Assembly (NCBI RefSeq): GCF_000224065.1
Contig: NZ_AFWT01000017.1
Coordinates: forward strand, 1 to 64,000
Direction: 5' to 3'
Origin: Thiorhodococcus drewsii AZ1
Lineage (GTDB): Bacteria; Pseudomonadota; Gammaproteobacteria; Chromatiales; Chromatiaceae
Length of the DNA stretch: 64,000 bases
The notes under the pieces were generated by a model. It was not told the DNA's origin. It saw only the letters and a program-made list of their open reading frames with translations, and did no database searches. The position numbers and the translations under genes are program-made. Shown here piece after piece: positions 10,521-19,836 of the stretch; the stretch's first letter is position 1, and each line of letters begins with the position of its first letter.

Positions 10521-13006
10521 GCGCCTGGCGGATCAGTCTGCGACTGCTACGCCGCGACTGGCGTAGCGGCGAACTCTATCTGCTGGCCGCCGCGCTGGTG
10601 ATCACGGTCGCGGCCGTCACGGCGGTCGGCTTCTTCACCGACCGGGTAGAGGCCACCATGGAGCGTCAGGGCAGCGAACTGATCGCCTCCGACCTCGCGA
10701 TCCAATCCTCTACCCCTCTGCCCGAAACACTCGCCGACGAGGCCAAGACACGCGGCCTGAGCACGGCTCAGACGCTCGAATTCCGCAGCGTCCTGGTCAC
10801 GGACCAGACGCCCCAGCTGGTCAACATCAAGGCCGTCGACTCGGCCTATCCGCTGCGCGGCGAACTGCGGATCCGCGCAAATGCGGATACCCAGGACGCA
10901 CCGGCCCCCCAGGGCCCTCCCGCCGGCGAGGTCTGGCTGGAATCGCGACTCCTGCCCCTGCTGCAGATCCAGATCGGCGACCGCATCAAAATCGGCGAGA
11001 CGCCACTGCGCATCGGCGCCATCCTGACCCGCGAACCCGACGAAGGACGCAGCTTCTTCAACATCGCGCCACGGGTCATGATGAACACGGCCGACCTGAA
11101 GGCCACCGGACTCATCGGACCGGCCAGCCGCGCCACCCATCGTCTGCTGATCGCCGGCGATGCCGAGGCGGTGGCACGCTATCGCGACTGGATCGAGCCA
11201 CGGCTCGCGGCCAATATGTCGGCCGAATCGGCGAGCGAGGCACGTCCCGAGTTCGCTTCGGCGGTCGAGCGCGCCGCCCGCTTCCTGCATCTCGCCACAC
11301 TGACGACACTCCTGGTCGCGGGCGCCGCCATCGCACTGGCCAGCCATCGTCTGGTCGAGCGCCAGACGGACGCAGTCGCCATCATGCGCTGTCTGGGCGC
11401 GCCACGACGCCTGCTGACACGGATCTTTCTGCTGCGACTGGTTCTGTTCGGACTGATCGCGAGCCTGGTCGGCTGTCTGTTCGGCTGGCTCGCCCAAGCC
11501 GGGCTCGTCGGCGCGCTGAGCGACTGGCTCGGAGAGGATCTGCCTCCGGCCTCGGCAGCCCCGATCGTGACGGGTGTCGCCACCGGTCTCATCTGCCTGC
11601 TCGGATTCGCCCTCCCGCCGCTCCTGCAACTGACCCGCGTCACCCCGCTGCGGGCACTGCGCCGCGACATCGGCGGACCGAAAGCGCCGGCTGCGCTGGC
11701 GCTCGTGGCGGCAGGCGGCGCCCTCGCACTGCTGATCCTTTGGCAGGCGCAGGACCTGTCGCTGGCCTGGAAACTGATCGCCGGGGTGATGGGCGCGCTG
11801 GTCACGCTCGTCCTCTCCGTCCTGCTCCTGGTCCGTCTGGCCGGGCGGCTGACCGGACGGGTCCGGGGCATCTGGCGACTGGGACTGGCGGCCCTGGCGC
11901 GCCGCCCGAGCGGCGCCGTGCTGCAGATCGGCGGCTTCGGGATCGGGATCCTGGCGCTGCTGCTCCTAGCCGTGGTTCGACTCGACCTGCTGCACGCCTG
12001 GCAGGACAGCCTGCCGACCGACGCGCCCAATTATTTCCTCATCAACATCCAGCCCGAAGAGGTCGAACCGCTCAGGGACTTCCTCGCCGAAGCGGGCATC
12101 GAACGGGCGCCGATCTATCCCATGATCCGGGGCCGTCTGACCCGCATCAACGCCCATGAGGTCGAACCGAGCGACTACGAGGATCCGCGCGCCGAGCGGC
12201 TCGCGACCCGCGAATTCAACCTCAGCTACGGGACCGAACCTCAACCGGACAACCGCATCGTCGCCGGCAACTGGTGGTCTGGAGAAGAGGCACCGCCACA
12301 GTTCTCGGTCGAGACCGGCATCGCCGAAACACTCGGCATCGCATTGGGCGACAGGCTCACCTTCTGGATCTCGGGTCACGCCGTCAGCGGCCCCGTGACC
12401 AGCCTGCGCGAGGTTCAGTGGGACAGTTTCAACGTCAACTTCTTCGTCACCGCGAGTCCGGTCCTGCTGCGCGACGAGGCCGCGACCTATATCACCAGCT
12501 TCCACCTCGCGCACGAGAACGAGGGACTGGTCGCCGAGTTGTCGCGACGCTTCCCAAGCGTGACGCCGCTGGACGTGGACGCCATTCTGGGACAGGTGCG
12601 ACAGGTGATCGACCGAGGCGTGCTGGCGGTCGAATACGTCTTCGCCTTCACGATCTTGGCGGGACTGCTGGTGATGTATGCGGGAATACAGGCAAGCCTG
12701 GAGGATCGGCGCGCCGAGCACGGCATCCTGCGCACGCTGGGGACAGGGCGTCGGGCATTGCTTGGAAGTCTGGCGGTCGAGTTCACCGCCGCCGGACTGC
12801 TCGCCGGACTGCTCGCCTCGATCTTCGCCGAGGCCACCGGCTGGCTGCTGGCCGAACAGCTGTTCGAGCTGGAGTTCAGCTTCAACCCCTGGCTCTGGGT
12901 AGTCGGGGTCTTGGGCTCTGGATTGGCGATCGGATTGGCTGGAACCCTGGCGACCTATCCGCTGCTGATTCGACCACCACTGCAGTCGCTCAGACAGGCA
13001 GGTTGA
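10517..13006 (+). CDS. ybbP: ABC transporter permease YbbP (FtsX/MacB type)
   Basis: Inner-membrane partner of YbbA, 829 aa, the normal long form with two FtsX-like blocks. One membrane helix lies near the N-terminus (LYLLAAALVITVAAVTAVGFF). A periplasmic domain follows, then helix sets near residues 270-385 and 400-490, a second periplasmic domain, and a final three-helix FtsX block (VEYVFAFTILAGLLVMYAG onward). The family is thought to act on lipids or lipoproteins by mechanotransmission rather than bulk import; the substrate is unknown. Confidence 0.92.
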   Translation: MSAWRISLRLLRRDWRSGELYLLAAALVITVAAVTAVGFFTDRVEATMERQGSELIASDLAIQSSTPLPETLADEAKTRGLSTAQTLEFRSVLVTDQTPQLVNIKAVDSAYPLRGELRIRANADTQDAPAPQGPPAGEVWLESRLLPLLQIQIGDRIKIGETPLRIGAILTREPDEGRSFFNIAPRVMMNTADLKATGLIGPASRATHRLLIAGDAEAVARYRDWIEPRLAANMSAESASEARPEFASAVERAARFLHLATLTTLLVAGAAIALASHRLVERQTDAVAIMRCLGAPRRLLTRIFLLRLVLFGLIASLVGCLFGWLAQAGLVGALSDWLGEDLPPASAAPIVTGVATGLICLLGFALPPLLQLTRVTPLRALRRDIGGPKAPAALALVAAGGALALLILWQAQDLSLAWKLIAGVMGALVTLVLSVLLLVRLAGRLTGRVRGIWRLGLAALARRPSGAVLQIGGFGIGILALLLLAVVRLDLLHAWQDSLPTDAPNYFLINIQPEEVEPLRDFLAEAGIERAPIYPMIRGRLTRINAHEVEPSDYEDPRAERLATREFNLSYGTEPQPDNRIVAGNWWSGEEAPPQFSVETGIAETLGIALGDRLTFWISGHAVSGPVTSLREVQWDSFNVNFFVTASPVLLRDEAATYITSFHLAHENEGLVAELSRRFPSVTPLDVDAILGQVRQVIDRGVLAVEYVFAFTILAGLLVMYAGIQASLEDRRAEHGILRTLGTGRRALLGSLAVEFTAAGLLAGLLASIFAEATGWLLAEQLFELEFSFNPWLWVVGVLGSGLAIGLAGTLATYPLLIRPPLQSLRQAG

Positions 13007-13031
13007 GCGGGGTTCGAAAGGGATCCGCAAG

Positions 13032-13054
13032 GCTCGACCAGGGGATGGTCGAGC
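13032..13054. terminator. 8-bp hairpin downstream of ybbP
   Basis: GCTCGACC (13032-13039) pairs with GGTCGAGC (13047-13054) around a 7-nt loop, 26 nt after the ybbP stop. There is no T-run, so this is a possible but weak terminator. Confidence 0.4.
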
Positions 13055-13073
13055 GCACGTTACGGTCGAACGG

Positions 13074-13109
13074 ACAGGATCAACAGGATTTCATCCTGTT
13101 CGATCCTGT
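13074..13109. repeat. ACAGGAT inverted repeat, REP-like
   Basis: ACAGGATCAACAGGAT (13074-13089) is followed by TTC and then its complement with a single extra C. This makes a 16-bp stem with one bulge. The element resembles the 'acaggat' palindromes scattered in intergenic regions of many gammaproteobacteria. It lies between convergent genes and could end or protect both transcripts. Confidence 0.75.
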
Positions 13110-13155
13110 AAATCCTGCCTCATTCAAGGGTTCGAAACCGAGGCAGGAACTAGGC

Positions 13156-13353
13156 TCAGGCCGTGACCCAGTTACCGAAGTTCTCGGCACTCTTCTCCTC
13201 GCCGTCGCTGTAACCGGCCTCATAGGCCTCGGTCAGGCGCTGCTCCTCGCGCTTGGGGTTCTGAAGAAATCCACACTGCCACCCCTGAATGTATTCATCG
13301 TCGACGCCCATCTGCTCCATCTTGGTCACGGCATCGTAGTAGAACTGGTTCAT
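13156..13353 (-). CDS. Small conserved-looking protein, RMF-like motifs
   Basis: 65 aa, soluble and acidic. It contains YIQGWQCGFL and EAYEAGYSDGEEK, a GW-x2-G and AY-x2-GY-x-DG pattern reminiscent of ribosome modulation factor, ending in FGNWVTA. RMF itself is basic and 55 aa, so a ribosome role is only a guess. Amino-acid choice is coding-like and the gene has its own space between ybbP and the divergent MoxR gene, with a 360-nt upstream region. Confidence 0.6.
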   Translation of the reverse strand: MNQFYYDAVTKMEQMGVDDEYIQGWQCGFLQNPKREEQRLTEAYEAGYSDGEEKSAENFGNWVTA

Positions 13354-13716
13354 TTCCGGTCTCCGAGCTGTTTTTCATTTGGTGAAGGCGGCATCCATCA
13401 GGACTGGGCCATCGATTTATTCTGTGGACGAATCCAACCCTCATCGGCGGGACCCGTCGAGTCCTCTCTGGTTATAGACTCTCGGACGGAGCGTCACCCG
13501 ACAGCGGGCACGATCACGGGGACGAGAAGGGGCATAAGAATACAGCGTTTTTCTAATAGGTGACAAGAAGCATGGGCAATTGAACGACGACTGGGTTTGC
13601 AATGACGACCATCAATTTCAAGCGGTTGCCAAACCCCAGATTTAGTCCCATTTGATCCATTCAGTCTTATCCAGCCGATCCTTGCGCTCACCCTGCCCGG
13701 AGGAATCAGACACGCC
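13354..13716. other. Intergenic region, divergent 5' ends
   Basis: 363 nt between the divergent 65-aa gene and the MoxR gene. I see no convincing gene or RNA. The only clear signal is GGAGGAATC, a ribosome site about 12 nt before the MoxR ATG. Promoters for both genes should lie here. Confidence 0.5.
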
Positions 13717-14760
13717 ATGCGTCCAGCCCAGTTGTTTCGCGTCCTGGATCGCGAGCTCACCAGTACCGCCGAAGGCCACCACACGCCGACCATGCTCTGG
13801 GGGCCTCCGGGGGTCGGAAAGTCACAGATAGTGACTCAAATCGCCAAGCACCATGGTGTTTCGGTGATCGATATTCGACTGTCGCAGATGGAGCCGAGCG
13901 ATCTGCGCGGCATCCCCTTCCGTGACGACAACCGGGTCGAGTGGGCCATCCCGGCGGTCCTGCCCGACATCCACCGCCACGGCCCAAGCGGCATCCTCTT
14001 CCTCGACGAGATCACCTCCGCCCCGCCGGCGGTGTCGGCGGCGGCCTATCAACTCATCCTGGACCGCCGACTGGGCGAGTATCAGGTTCCGGACGGCTGG
14101 GCCATCTTCGCCGCCGGCAACCGCCAGGGCGATCGCGGCGTCACCTACGCCATGCCGGCGCCACTGGCCAACCGCTTCGCCCATTTCGAGGTCGAGGCCC
14201 ATCTGGACGATTGGGTGGCCTGGGCCTACGCCAACGGCATCGACGAGCGCCTCATCGCCTTCCTTCGCTTCCGACCCGAACTCCTGTTCGATTTCGATCC
14301 GGCTCACAATCCGGTCGCCTTTCCATCGCCGCGATCCTGGGAATTCGCCCATCGCGGACTCCGGAAATTTCAGGATGACCCGGATCTGCTCCAAGGGGCG
14401 CTCCAGGCCTGCGTCGGCCCGGCCGCCGGGATCGAGCTCGCCGCCTTCATCCGCAGTCTGGAACAGATGCCGGACCTGGACGCCATCGCGCGCGGCGAAT
14501 CGGTGAGCGTTCCGCGCGAGATCGACCTCCAGTATGCCGTCGCCGCCGCCCTGGTCGGCCGGGCGATCCGCGCGATGGGGGAGGACGACGGCCAGATCCT
14601 CATCGGCAACATCCTCAACTACGCCGGGTATTTCCATGAGCGCGAGATGGGCGTGATGCTGGTCTCCGATCTGCACCGCGCGCTCGGCAACCGACTGTTC
14701 GAGATACCGGCCTTCGCCGACTGGGCACAGTCCGTATCGGATGTCATGCTCTATGCCTGA
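13717..14760 (+). CDS. MoxR-family AAA+ ATPase
   Basis: Chaperone-like AAA+ ATPase, 347 aa. Walker A is GPPGVGKSQ (about residues 28-36), Walker B is GILFLDEITSA, and sensor 1 is in FAAGNRQ. MoxR proteins usually work with a VWA-domain partner to insert metals or remodel a complex. Here the next gene, overlapping by 20 nt, encodes exactly such a VWA-like protein, so the two likely act together. The client is not evident from the neighbours. Confidence 0.88.
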   Translation: MRPAQLFRVLDRELTSTAEGHHTPTMLWGPPGVGKSQIVTQIAKHHGVSVIDIRLSQMEPSDLRGIPFRDDNRVEWAIPAVLPDIHRHGPSGILFLDEITSAPPAVSAAAYQLILDRRLGEYQVPDGWAIFAAGNRQGDRGVTYAMPAPLANRFAHFEVEAHLDDWVAWAYANGIDERLIAFLRFRPELLFDFDPAHNPVAFPSPRSWEFAHRGLRKFQDDPDLLQGALQACVGPAAGIELAAFIRSLEQMPDLDAIARGESVSVPREIDLQYAVAAALVGRAIRAMGEDDGQILIGNILNYAGYFHEREMGVMLVSDLHRALGNRLFEIPAFADWAQSVSDVMLYA

Positions 14761-16021
14761 GTCCGCCACGAAGCCAGATCCGTCTGCGGTCGAGACCAAG
14801 CTGGCCGCAGCGCGCACGCGCCTCATCCTCGACAAGCCCTTCCTGGGCGCACTGGTGCTGCGTCTACCCTTGAAGCCAGCCGACTCCGACTGGTGCCAAA
14901 CCACCGCGACCGATGCCAAGTCCTTCTATTTCAATCCAGATTACATCGCGTCGCTCACCCTGGAGCAGACCCAGTTCATCCTGGCCCATGAGGCACTGCA
15001 CTGCGCGCTCTCGCACTTCGCGCGACGCCAACACCGCATCAAGCATCGCTGGGATCTGGCCTGCGACCACGCGATCAACCCGCTCCTGATCGACGACGGA
15101 CTGATCCCGCCGCACTCGGCGCTCGCACAGCCGCGCTTCAAGGGACTGACCGCCGAGGAGATCTATCCGCTGATCGACGAGGAGGACCCGTCCGAGACGC
15201 TCGACCAGCATCTCTACGACCAAGAGGAACGCTCGAACGGCAGCCAACCCGAGCACAACGACGCCGAGTCGAACGGCCGTCGGAACGACCAAGATGAAGG
15301 GGACAAGGGCCGCTTAGGATCCAGCGCGCCAGCAGTCGAGACCGACAACACGGGCTCGGGCGCGCCAGAGCCCCGCCCCTTGTCGGCGAGCGAGCGCGAA
15401 ACGCTCGCGACGCAATGGCGACAGCGGCTCGCCGGCGCCGCTCAGCAGGCACTCCAGGCCGGCAAACTCGGCGGCGAGATGGCGCGCATGATCGACCATC
15501 TGCTCCAGCCCCAGCTACCCTGGCGCATGCTGCTCGCACGCTATCTCACGGCCCACGCCCGAGACGACTACGACTATTACCGCCCCTCGCGCCGCGAGGG
15601 CGACTTCATCCTGCCCCGTCTGCACAGCCACCAGATGGATCTGGTCGTGGCGATCGATACCTCGGGTTCCATTCGCGATGGCGAGCTCGACGACTTCATG
15701 GCCGAGATCGACGCGCTCAAGGGACAGGTGCGAGCGCGCGTCACACTGCTCCCCTGCGATGCGCGACTCGATCCGGGCGCCCCCTTCCATTTCGAGCCTT
15801 GGGACGCCTTCCAGCGTCCCGCTCGGCTCGCCGGGGGTGGTGGGACCCACTTCACCCCGGTGTTCGACTGGATCGCCGACCGGGAGCTGCCTCCGGACTT
15901 GCTGGTCTACTTCACCGACGCCAACGGCGAGTTTCCAGAGCGCGAGCCCACCTACCCCGTCATCTGGCTGGTGAAGGGGCGCGCGCCGGTGCCCTGGGGA
16001 CAGCGCATACAGCTCAACTGA
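14741..16021 (+). CDS. DUF2201: metallopeptidase-like plus VWA-like protein
   Basis: 426 aa. The N-terminal domain has a zincin-like motif HEALHCALSH at about residue 84, as in the putative metallopeptidase half of DUF2201. A low-complexity acidic linker (about 150-215) follows. The C-terminal VWA-like domain carries VVAIDTSGSI, a near-canonical DxSxS MIDAS motif, and GGGGTHFTP. It overlaps the MoxR ATPase gene. The alternative ATG at 14753 would shorten the overlap. A MoxR/VWA pair of this kind suggests assembly or activation of some complex; no target is visible. Confidence 0.85.
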   Translation: MSCSMPESATKPDPSAVETKLAAARTRLILDKPFLGALVLRLPLKPADSDWCQTTATDAKSFYFNPDYIASLTLEQTQFILAHEALHCALSHFARRQHRIKHRWDLACDHAINPLLIDDGLIPPHSALAQPRFKGLTAEEIYPLIDEEDPSETLDQHLYDQEERSNGSQPEHNDAESNGRRNDQDEGDKGRLGSSAPAVETDNTGSGAPEPRPLSASERETLATQWRQRLAGAAQQALQAGKLGGEMARMIDHLLQPQLPWRMLLARYLTAHARDDYDYYRPSRREGDFILPRLHSHQMDLVVAIDTSGSIRDGELDDFMAEIDALKGQVRARVTLLPCDARLDPGAPFHFEPWDAFQRPARLAGGGGTHFTPVFDWIADRELPPDLLVYFTDANGEFPEREPTYPVIWLVKGRAPVPWGQRIQLN

Positions 16022-16176
16022 TCCATGCAGACACACCCGCTTGACCCGAGACCAACGGCCGGTTCATTGTGTTTGCACCCGTCGCCGAAAACCTTCGGCC
16101 ATACTTCACTCGCCCACCTGAATCGGCAGACCGTCGCGACGGGAACTCAGCGGACGGTCGCCTCTCTGAGCAAGCG

Positions 16177-17682
16177 ATGATAACGACCAGACTTCCCACC
16201 CGAATCAGAAAACTCCTGCTCGCGGCCGGCGTGATCGCGACAACCGGACTCGCCGTACCAACCACCCAGGCCTTCGACCTGCCGGACATGGGTAGCTCGG
16301 CGGATGCCGTCATGTCGACCGGAGCCGAGCAGAAGCTCGGCAAGGCCTTCATGCGCAGCGTGCGCGAATCGCTGAAGATCGTGGACGACCCAACCCTGAT
16401 CAACTACATCGAAAATCTCGGGCAGTCGCTGGTGGCCGCCGACCCCGAGGCAACGGGCAACTTCACCTTCTTCCTCATCGACGAACCCGTGGTCAACGCC
16501 TTCGCCGGTCCGGGCGGTTACATCGGCGTGTATGCCGGGCTCGTCCTGGCCGCCGAAACAGAAAGCGAACTGGCTGCGGTCATGGCCCACGAGATCGCCC
16601 ACGTGACCCAGCGGCACCTGATGCGCAGCATCGAAGAGCAGAGCAAGATGTCGATCCCGGCGACCGCGCTGCTGATCGCCGCCGCCATCCTGGGCGCACA
16701 GGTCTCGTCCGACGCCGGTGTCGCCGCCATCGCCGGCATCCAGGCCGCAGCGCTTCAGCGTCAGATCAACTTCACCCGCGACAACGAGAAGGAGGCCGAC
16801 CGGCTCGGCATCGCCACGCTCGCGAACGCTGGGTTCGATCCCTACGCCATGGCCGGATTTTTCGAAAAGCTGACCAAGTCGAGCCGGCTCTACGCGAACA
16901 ACGCGCCCGAGTTCCTGCGCACCCACCCGGTCAACAGCAACCGTATCGCCGATGCGCTGGGACGCGCCGACGACCACGGCGCCAGACAACGCCCGGACAG
17001 CCTGGGCTTTCAATTGACGCGCGCCAACCTGCGCCAGCGCGCCTATTCGCGCGCGCAACTCTCGGTCGACCATTTCCGCAAGACGCTGCGCGAGGGACGG
17101 CTGCGTAGCGAGATCGCCGAACGCTACGGCTATGCGCTGGCGCTCGAGCGCGCCGGCAACCTGTCCCAGGCCAAGAAACTGACCAACGCACTGCTGTCGG
17201 CAAAACCCAGCCAGGCCGAATTTATCATTCTGGACGCGCGGCTCGACCGCAAGATGGGCAAGGCCAAGCAGGCCGTGGAGATGTTGCGCCAGGCGACCAG
17301 CCTCGCATCGGATCAATGGCCGCTGCGCGTGGCCTACGCCGAAGCGCTCCTGGACGCGGGCCGACCGAACAAGGCGATAGACGAGCTGACGACGGTCGCC
17401 AGACTGCGCCCCGGAAACGCCTTCCTCTACGACATGCTGGAGCAGGCCGCAATGAAGGCCGGCAACCGCGCCGCGACCCATCGATTCCGCGCCGAAAAGC
17501 TCTATGCCGAGGGCGACCTCGAACCGGCGATCCGTCAGCTTGAGTTCGCCCTGCGCAACCGCGATATTCCCTATCACGACGCCGCGCGAATCCAGGCGAG
17601 ACTGGATGCCTGGAAAGAAGAAGAACGCGATCAGAAGCGCGATGAAAAGGGCAGAAATAGAGGGGAAGGCCGAACCGGCTGA
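16177..17682 (+). CDS. bepA: M48-family periplasmic metalloprotease (BepA-like)
   Basis: Zinc protease with chaperone activity that watches over outer-membrane protein assembly (LptD/BAM) in E. coli. 501 aa: signal peptide (LLLAAGVIATTGLAVPTTQA), M48 domain with HEIAH in AVMAHEIAHVTQRH, the third zinc ligand Glu in DNEKEADRLG, and the HPVNSNRI segment. C-terminal TPR helices run from about residue 290. I chose the ATG at 16177 because the signal peptide follows directly; the longer frame adds unrelated residues. It ends in a charged Lys/Arg/Glu tail. Confidence 0.9.
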   Translation: MITTRLPTRIRKLLLAAGVIATTGLAVPTTQAFDLPDMGSSADAVMSTGAEQKLGKAFMRSVRESLKIVDDPTLINYIENLGQSLVAADPEATGNFTFFLIDEPVVNAFAGPGGYIGVYAGLVLAAETESELAAVMAHEIAHVTQRHLMRSIEEQSKMSIPATALLIAAAILGAQVSSDAGVAAIAGIQAAALQRQINFTRDNEKEADRLGIATLANAGFDPYAMAGFFEKLTKSSRLYANNAPEFLRTHPVNSNRIADALGRADDHGARQRPDSLGFQLTRANLRQRAYSRAQLSVDHFRKTLREGRLRSEIAERYGYALALERAGNLSQAKKLTNALLSAKPSQAEFIILDARLDRKMGKAKQAVEMLRQATSLASDQWPLRVAYAEALLDAGRPNKAIDELTTVARLRPGNAFLYDMLEQAAMKAGNRAATHRFRAEKLYAEGDLEPAIRQLEFALRNRDIPYHDAARIQARLDAWKEEERDQKRDEKGRNRGEGRTG

Positions 17683-17938
17683 CGCGACGCACCAGGGCCG
17701 CGATCTGCAGGCGTTGCCAGCCGAACGCAAGCCCTTTCTTTCGAGGCTCGCAAGGACTGCTGTAAGCTCAGGCGCGCGACGCAGCCGGCAAAGCGGCCCG
17801 ATCTCCGTTGCCGGACTACATATTCGACCGGCTCGCCCCCATCACGGCAAGACCGTCCTTCAGCGAGCCAGGACGTTGCATTCGACCATTAGGCTCGCCC
17901 ATTTCATTTCATCACTGACGCTCGACAGGAGATCCTGC

Positions 17939-18412
17939 ATGATCGACGCGAAACGTAGAATCCTACTGAAAGGCTCACTGGCGGCCGGCTCGATCGGCAT
18001 CGCGGCCGGAGCCGGATTGCTGACACCCGGACGCGTGCTGGCCGAATGGAACGAGACCGCCTTCCGCGCCAAGGACATCCCCACCGCCTTAAGCAGCCTC
18101 ATGGGGGCCGACGACGCCGAGATCAGCGACAAGATCAAGATCAAAGCCCCGGACATCGCCGAGAACGGCGCCGTGGTTCCGATCACGGTGGAAACGGACC
18201 TGGAGGGGGTCACCTCGATCGCCATCATCGCCTCCGGTAACCAAACCCCACTGATCGCCTCGTTCGAGCTGTCGCCGATCGCCCTTCCTTTCGTCGCAAC
18301 CCGCATCAAGATGGCCAAAACGGCCGACGTCGTCGCGGTCGTCAAGGCCGGGGACACGCTTTACAAAAACGCGAAGAACGTCAAGGTCACCATCGGCGGA
18401 TGCGGCGGCTGA
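17939..18412 (+). CDS. soxY: Thiosulfate-carrier protein SoxY
   Basis: Periplasmic carrier that holds sulfur intermediates on its C-terminal cysteine during thiosulfate oxidation by the Sox system. 157 aa with a twin-arginine signal (KRRILLKGSLAAG) and a mature domain ending in the diagnostic GGCGG swinging arm. A ribosome site CAGGAGA lies just before the ATG at 17939; a longer frame from 17504 runs through the bepA 3' end and is not used. soxZ follows after 68 nt. No soxA, B, X or CD lie nearby, matching the split sox loci of Chromatiaceae. Confidence 0.96.
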   Translation: MIDAKRRILLKGSLAAGSIGIAAGAGLLTPGRVLAEWNETAFRAKDIPTALSSLMGADDAEISDKIKIKAPDIAENGAVVPITVETDLEGVTSIAIIASGNQTPLIASFELSPIALPFVATRIKMAKTADVVAVVKAGDTLYKNAKNVKVTIGGCGG

Positions 18413-18480
18413 GCCAGGGTCTCACCGACTGCCACACACAACACCGCCCCGATCAAAGACGCCAATAGAGGAGAGAGACG

Positions 18481-18792
18481 ATGCCAGATATCAAGATTCG
18501 CGCCAAACTGAGAGGCGATGAAACCACCGTCAAATGCCTGATGAGCCATCCGATGGAAACCGGACTGCGCAAGGACAGCAAGACAGGAGAGCTGGTTCCG
18601 GCGCACTTCATCCAGGAGGTCGTCGGCAAATACAAGGACCAGGTCGTGATGACCGCATCCTGGAGCGGCGGGGTATCCAAAAACCCCTACCTCTCCTTCA
18701 AATTCAAGGGCGGCGCGGTCGGCGACCCGATCGAGATCGCCTGGACCGATAACAAGGGCGAATCCAGCAGCGCCTCCGACACCATCTCCTGA
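18481..18792 (+). CDS. soxZ: Sulfur-carrier partner protein SoxZ
   Basis: Forms the SoxYZ heterodimer. 103 aa, no signal peptide; it is exported by hitch-hiking with the Tat-exported SoxY. Family features are PMETGLRKD near residue 20, VPAHFIQEV and the beta-sandwich end NPYLSFKF...WTDNKGE. A strong AGGAGAG ribosome site lies 6 nt before the ATG. Transcription likely starts upstream of soxY and ends at the hairpin just after soxZ. Confidence 0.96.
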   Translation: MPDIKIRAKLRGDETTVKCLMSHPMETGLRKDSKTGELVPAHFIQEVVGKYKDQVVMTASWSGGVSKNPYLSFKFKGGAVGDPIEIAWTDNKGESSSASDTIS

Positions 18793-18818
18793 GAACGCCC
18801 GCTCCACTGACCCGATAA

Positions 18819-18854
18819 GCCCCAGCCATGTCGTGCGTCTGACATGGCTGGGGC
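18819..18854. terminator. 14-bp perfect hairpin between soxZ and lpxL-like gene
   Basis: GCCCCAGCCATGTC (18819-18832) pairs without mismatch with GACATGGCTGGGGC (18841-18854) around an 8-nt loop. It sits 26 nt after soxZ and 10 nt after the convergent acyltransferase stop, so it probably serves both as a terminator or 3'-end protector. The T-content after the stem is modest. Confidence 0.75.
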
Positions 18855-18864
18855 CTACCTTCAC

Positions 18865-19836
18865 TCAACCGCCTTGCAAACGCCTCACGTGGCGAAAGAC
18901 ATGGGCATCGTCCAGCGGGCCTGTGTAGACCTTGACCCCGCCTTCGGGACGCCGACGAAAACGCTTGTAGGACCAGAGATACTGCTCAGGACAGGTCAGC
19001 ACGCAACGCTCGATCCCTTCGTTGAGCGCACGCGCGGCGACCTCATCATCCTCGCTGGCGACCTCCTCGGGGGCCGGGATACAGTGCAGCCTAAATCCCC
19101 CCTCGACCAGACGCTCGGCGAAAAGGAACACCACCGGAGCCCCGGTGCGCTTGGCCAGCCGATTGACCAGTAGCATGGTGAATGCGGGCATACCGAAGAA
19201 GGGCGCGAAGACGGCACCCTTGTTGGCCTTGGGCTCCTGATCCGGCAGGATCCCGACGAAATCGCCGCGCTCCAGCGCCTGAACCAGCACCCGGATGCCC
19301 TTGGCGGTAATGGGCGCCAGCTCCCCTCCGGTACGCGCGCGTGAGGCACGAATGAGGTCGTCGAGATAGCGCTGGGGTTTGTAGAAGATGGCTGTTGGCC
19401 CTTGCGCCGCGAGATAGAGCCCCGCCAGCTCCCAGGCTCCGATGTGCGGAGAGAGCACGATCAACCCCTTCCCCTCTTCCCGGCGCAGCCACTCGGCCCC
19501 TCGAACCTCCTTCACCAACCCCAAGACCTGGTCGACCGGGCGCAGCCAGAGATAGCCGATCTCGGCGTAGGTCTTGCCGAACTCCCTGAGATTGCGATCG
19601 CGCAGACGCAGCTGCTCCTGCGCGGACAGATGCGGCATGCAGAGCGCGATATTCATGAGCGCATTGCGGCGCTGCCGATTCGGCCAGCGGGCGACGATCG
19701 CCCCGGCGAACGCGCCCAGACGATGGGTCGCCGACAAGGGCAAACGGGCGATGAGACGCACCAGAAAATGCGCCAGCGCATCCTTCCAGACCACACCGAA
19801 GGGCCGATCTGAGTGTTGTTGTGATTGCTTCGCCAA
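18865..19836 (-). CDS. Lipid A biosynthesis acyltransferase (LpxL/HtrB family)
   Basis: Inner-membrane enzyme adding a secondary acyl chain to the Kdo-lipid A precursor or a related lipid. Motif I is SPHIGAWELAG (His and Glu of HX4E). The later block GILPDQEPK is the second conserved motif. About 323 aa if started at TTG 19836, which has GAGGAG eight nt upstream. A GTG at 19902 would add 22 residues without a good ribosome site. Faces soxZ across a shared hairpin. Whether it is LpxL, LpxM or a hydroxyacyl variant cannot be decided. Confidence 0.85.
   Translation of the reverse strand: MAKQSQQHSDRPFGVVWKDALAHFLVRLIARLPLSATHRLGAFAGAIVARWPNRQRRNALMNIALCMPHLSAQEQLRLRDRNLREFGKTYAEIGYLWLRPVDQVLGLVKEVRGAEWLRREEGKGLIVLSPHIGAWELAGLYLAAQGPTAIFYKPQRYLDDLIRASRARTGGELAPITAKGIRVLVQALERGDFVGILPDQEPKANKGAVFAPFFGMPAFTMLLVNRLAKRTGAPVVFLFAERLVEGGFRLHCIPAPEEVASEDDEVAARALNEGIERCVLTCPEQYLWSYKRFRRRPEGGVKVYTGPLDDAHVFRHVRRLQGG

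Noticed and set aside
13074-13109. Attachment site or integron-like attC
   Set aside because: The 16-bp stem has the 'acaggat' dispersed-repeat sequence, no integrase is near and no second copy flanks a segment.
12274-13563. 429-codon plus-strand frame
   Set aside because: It is ybbP read in another frame, then intergenic repeats and the antisense of the 65-aa gene; Arg/Gly-rich shadow.
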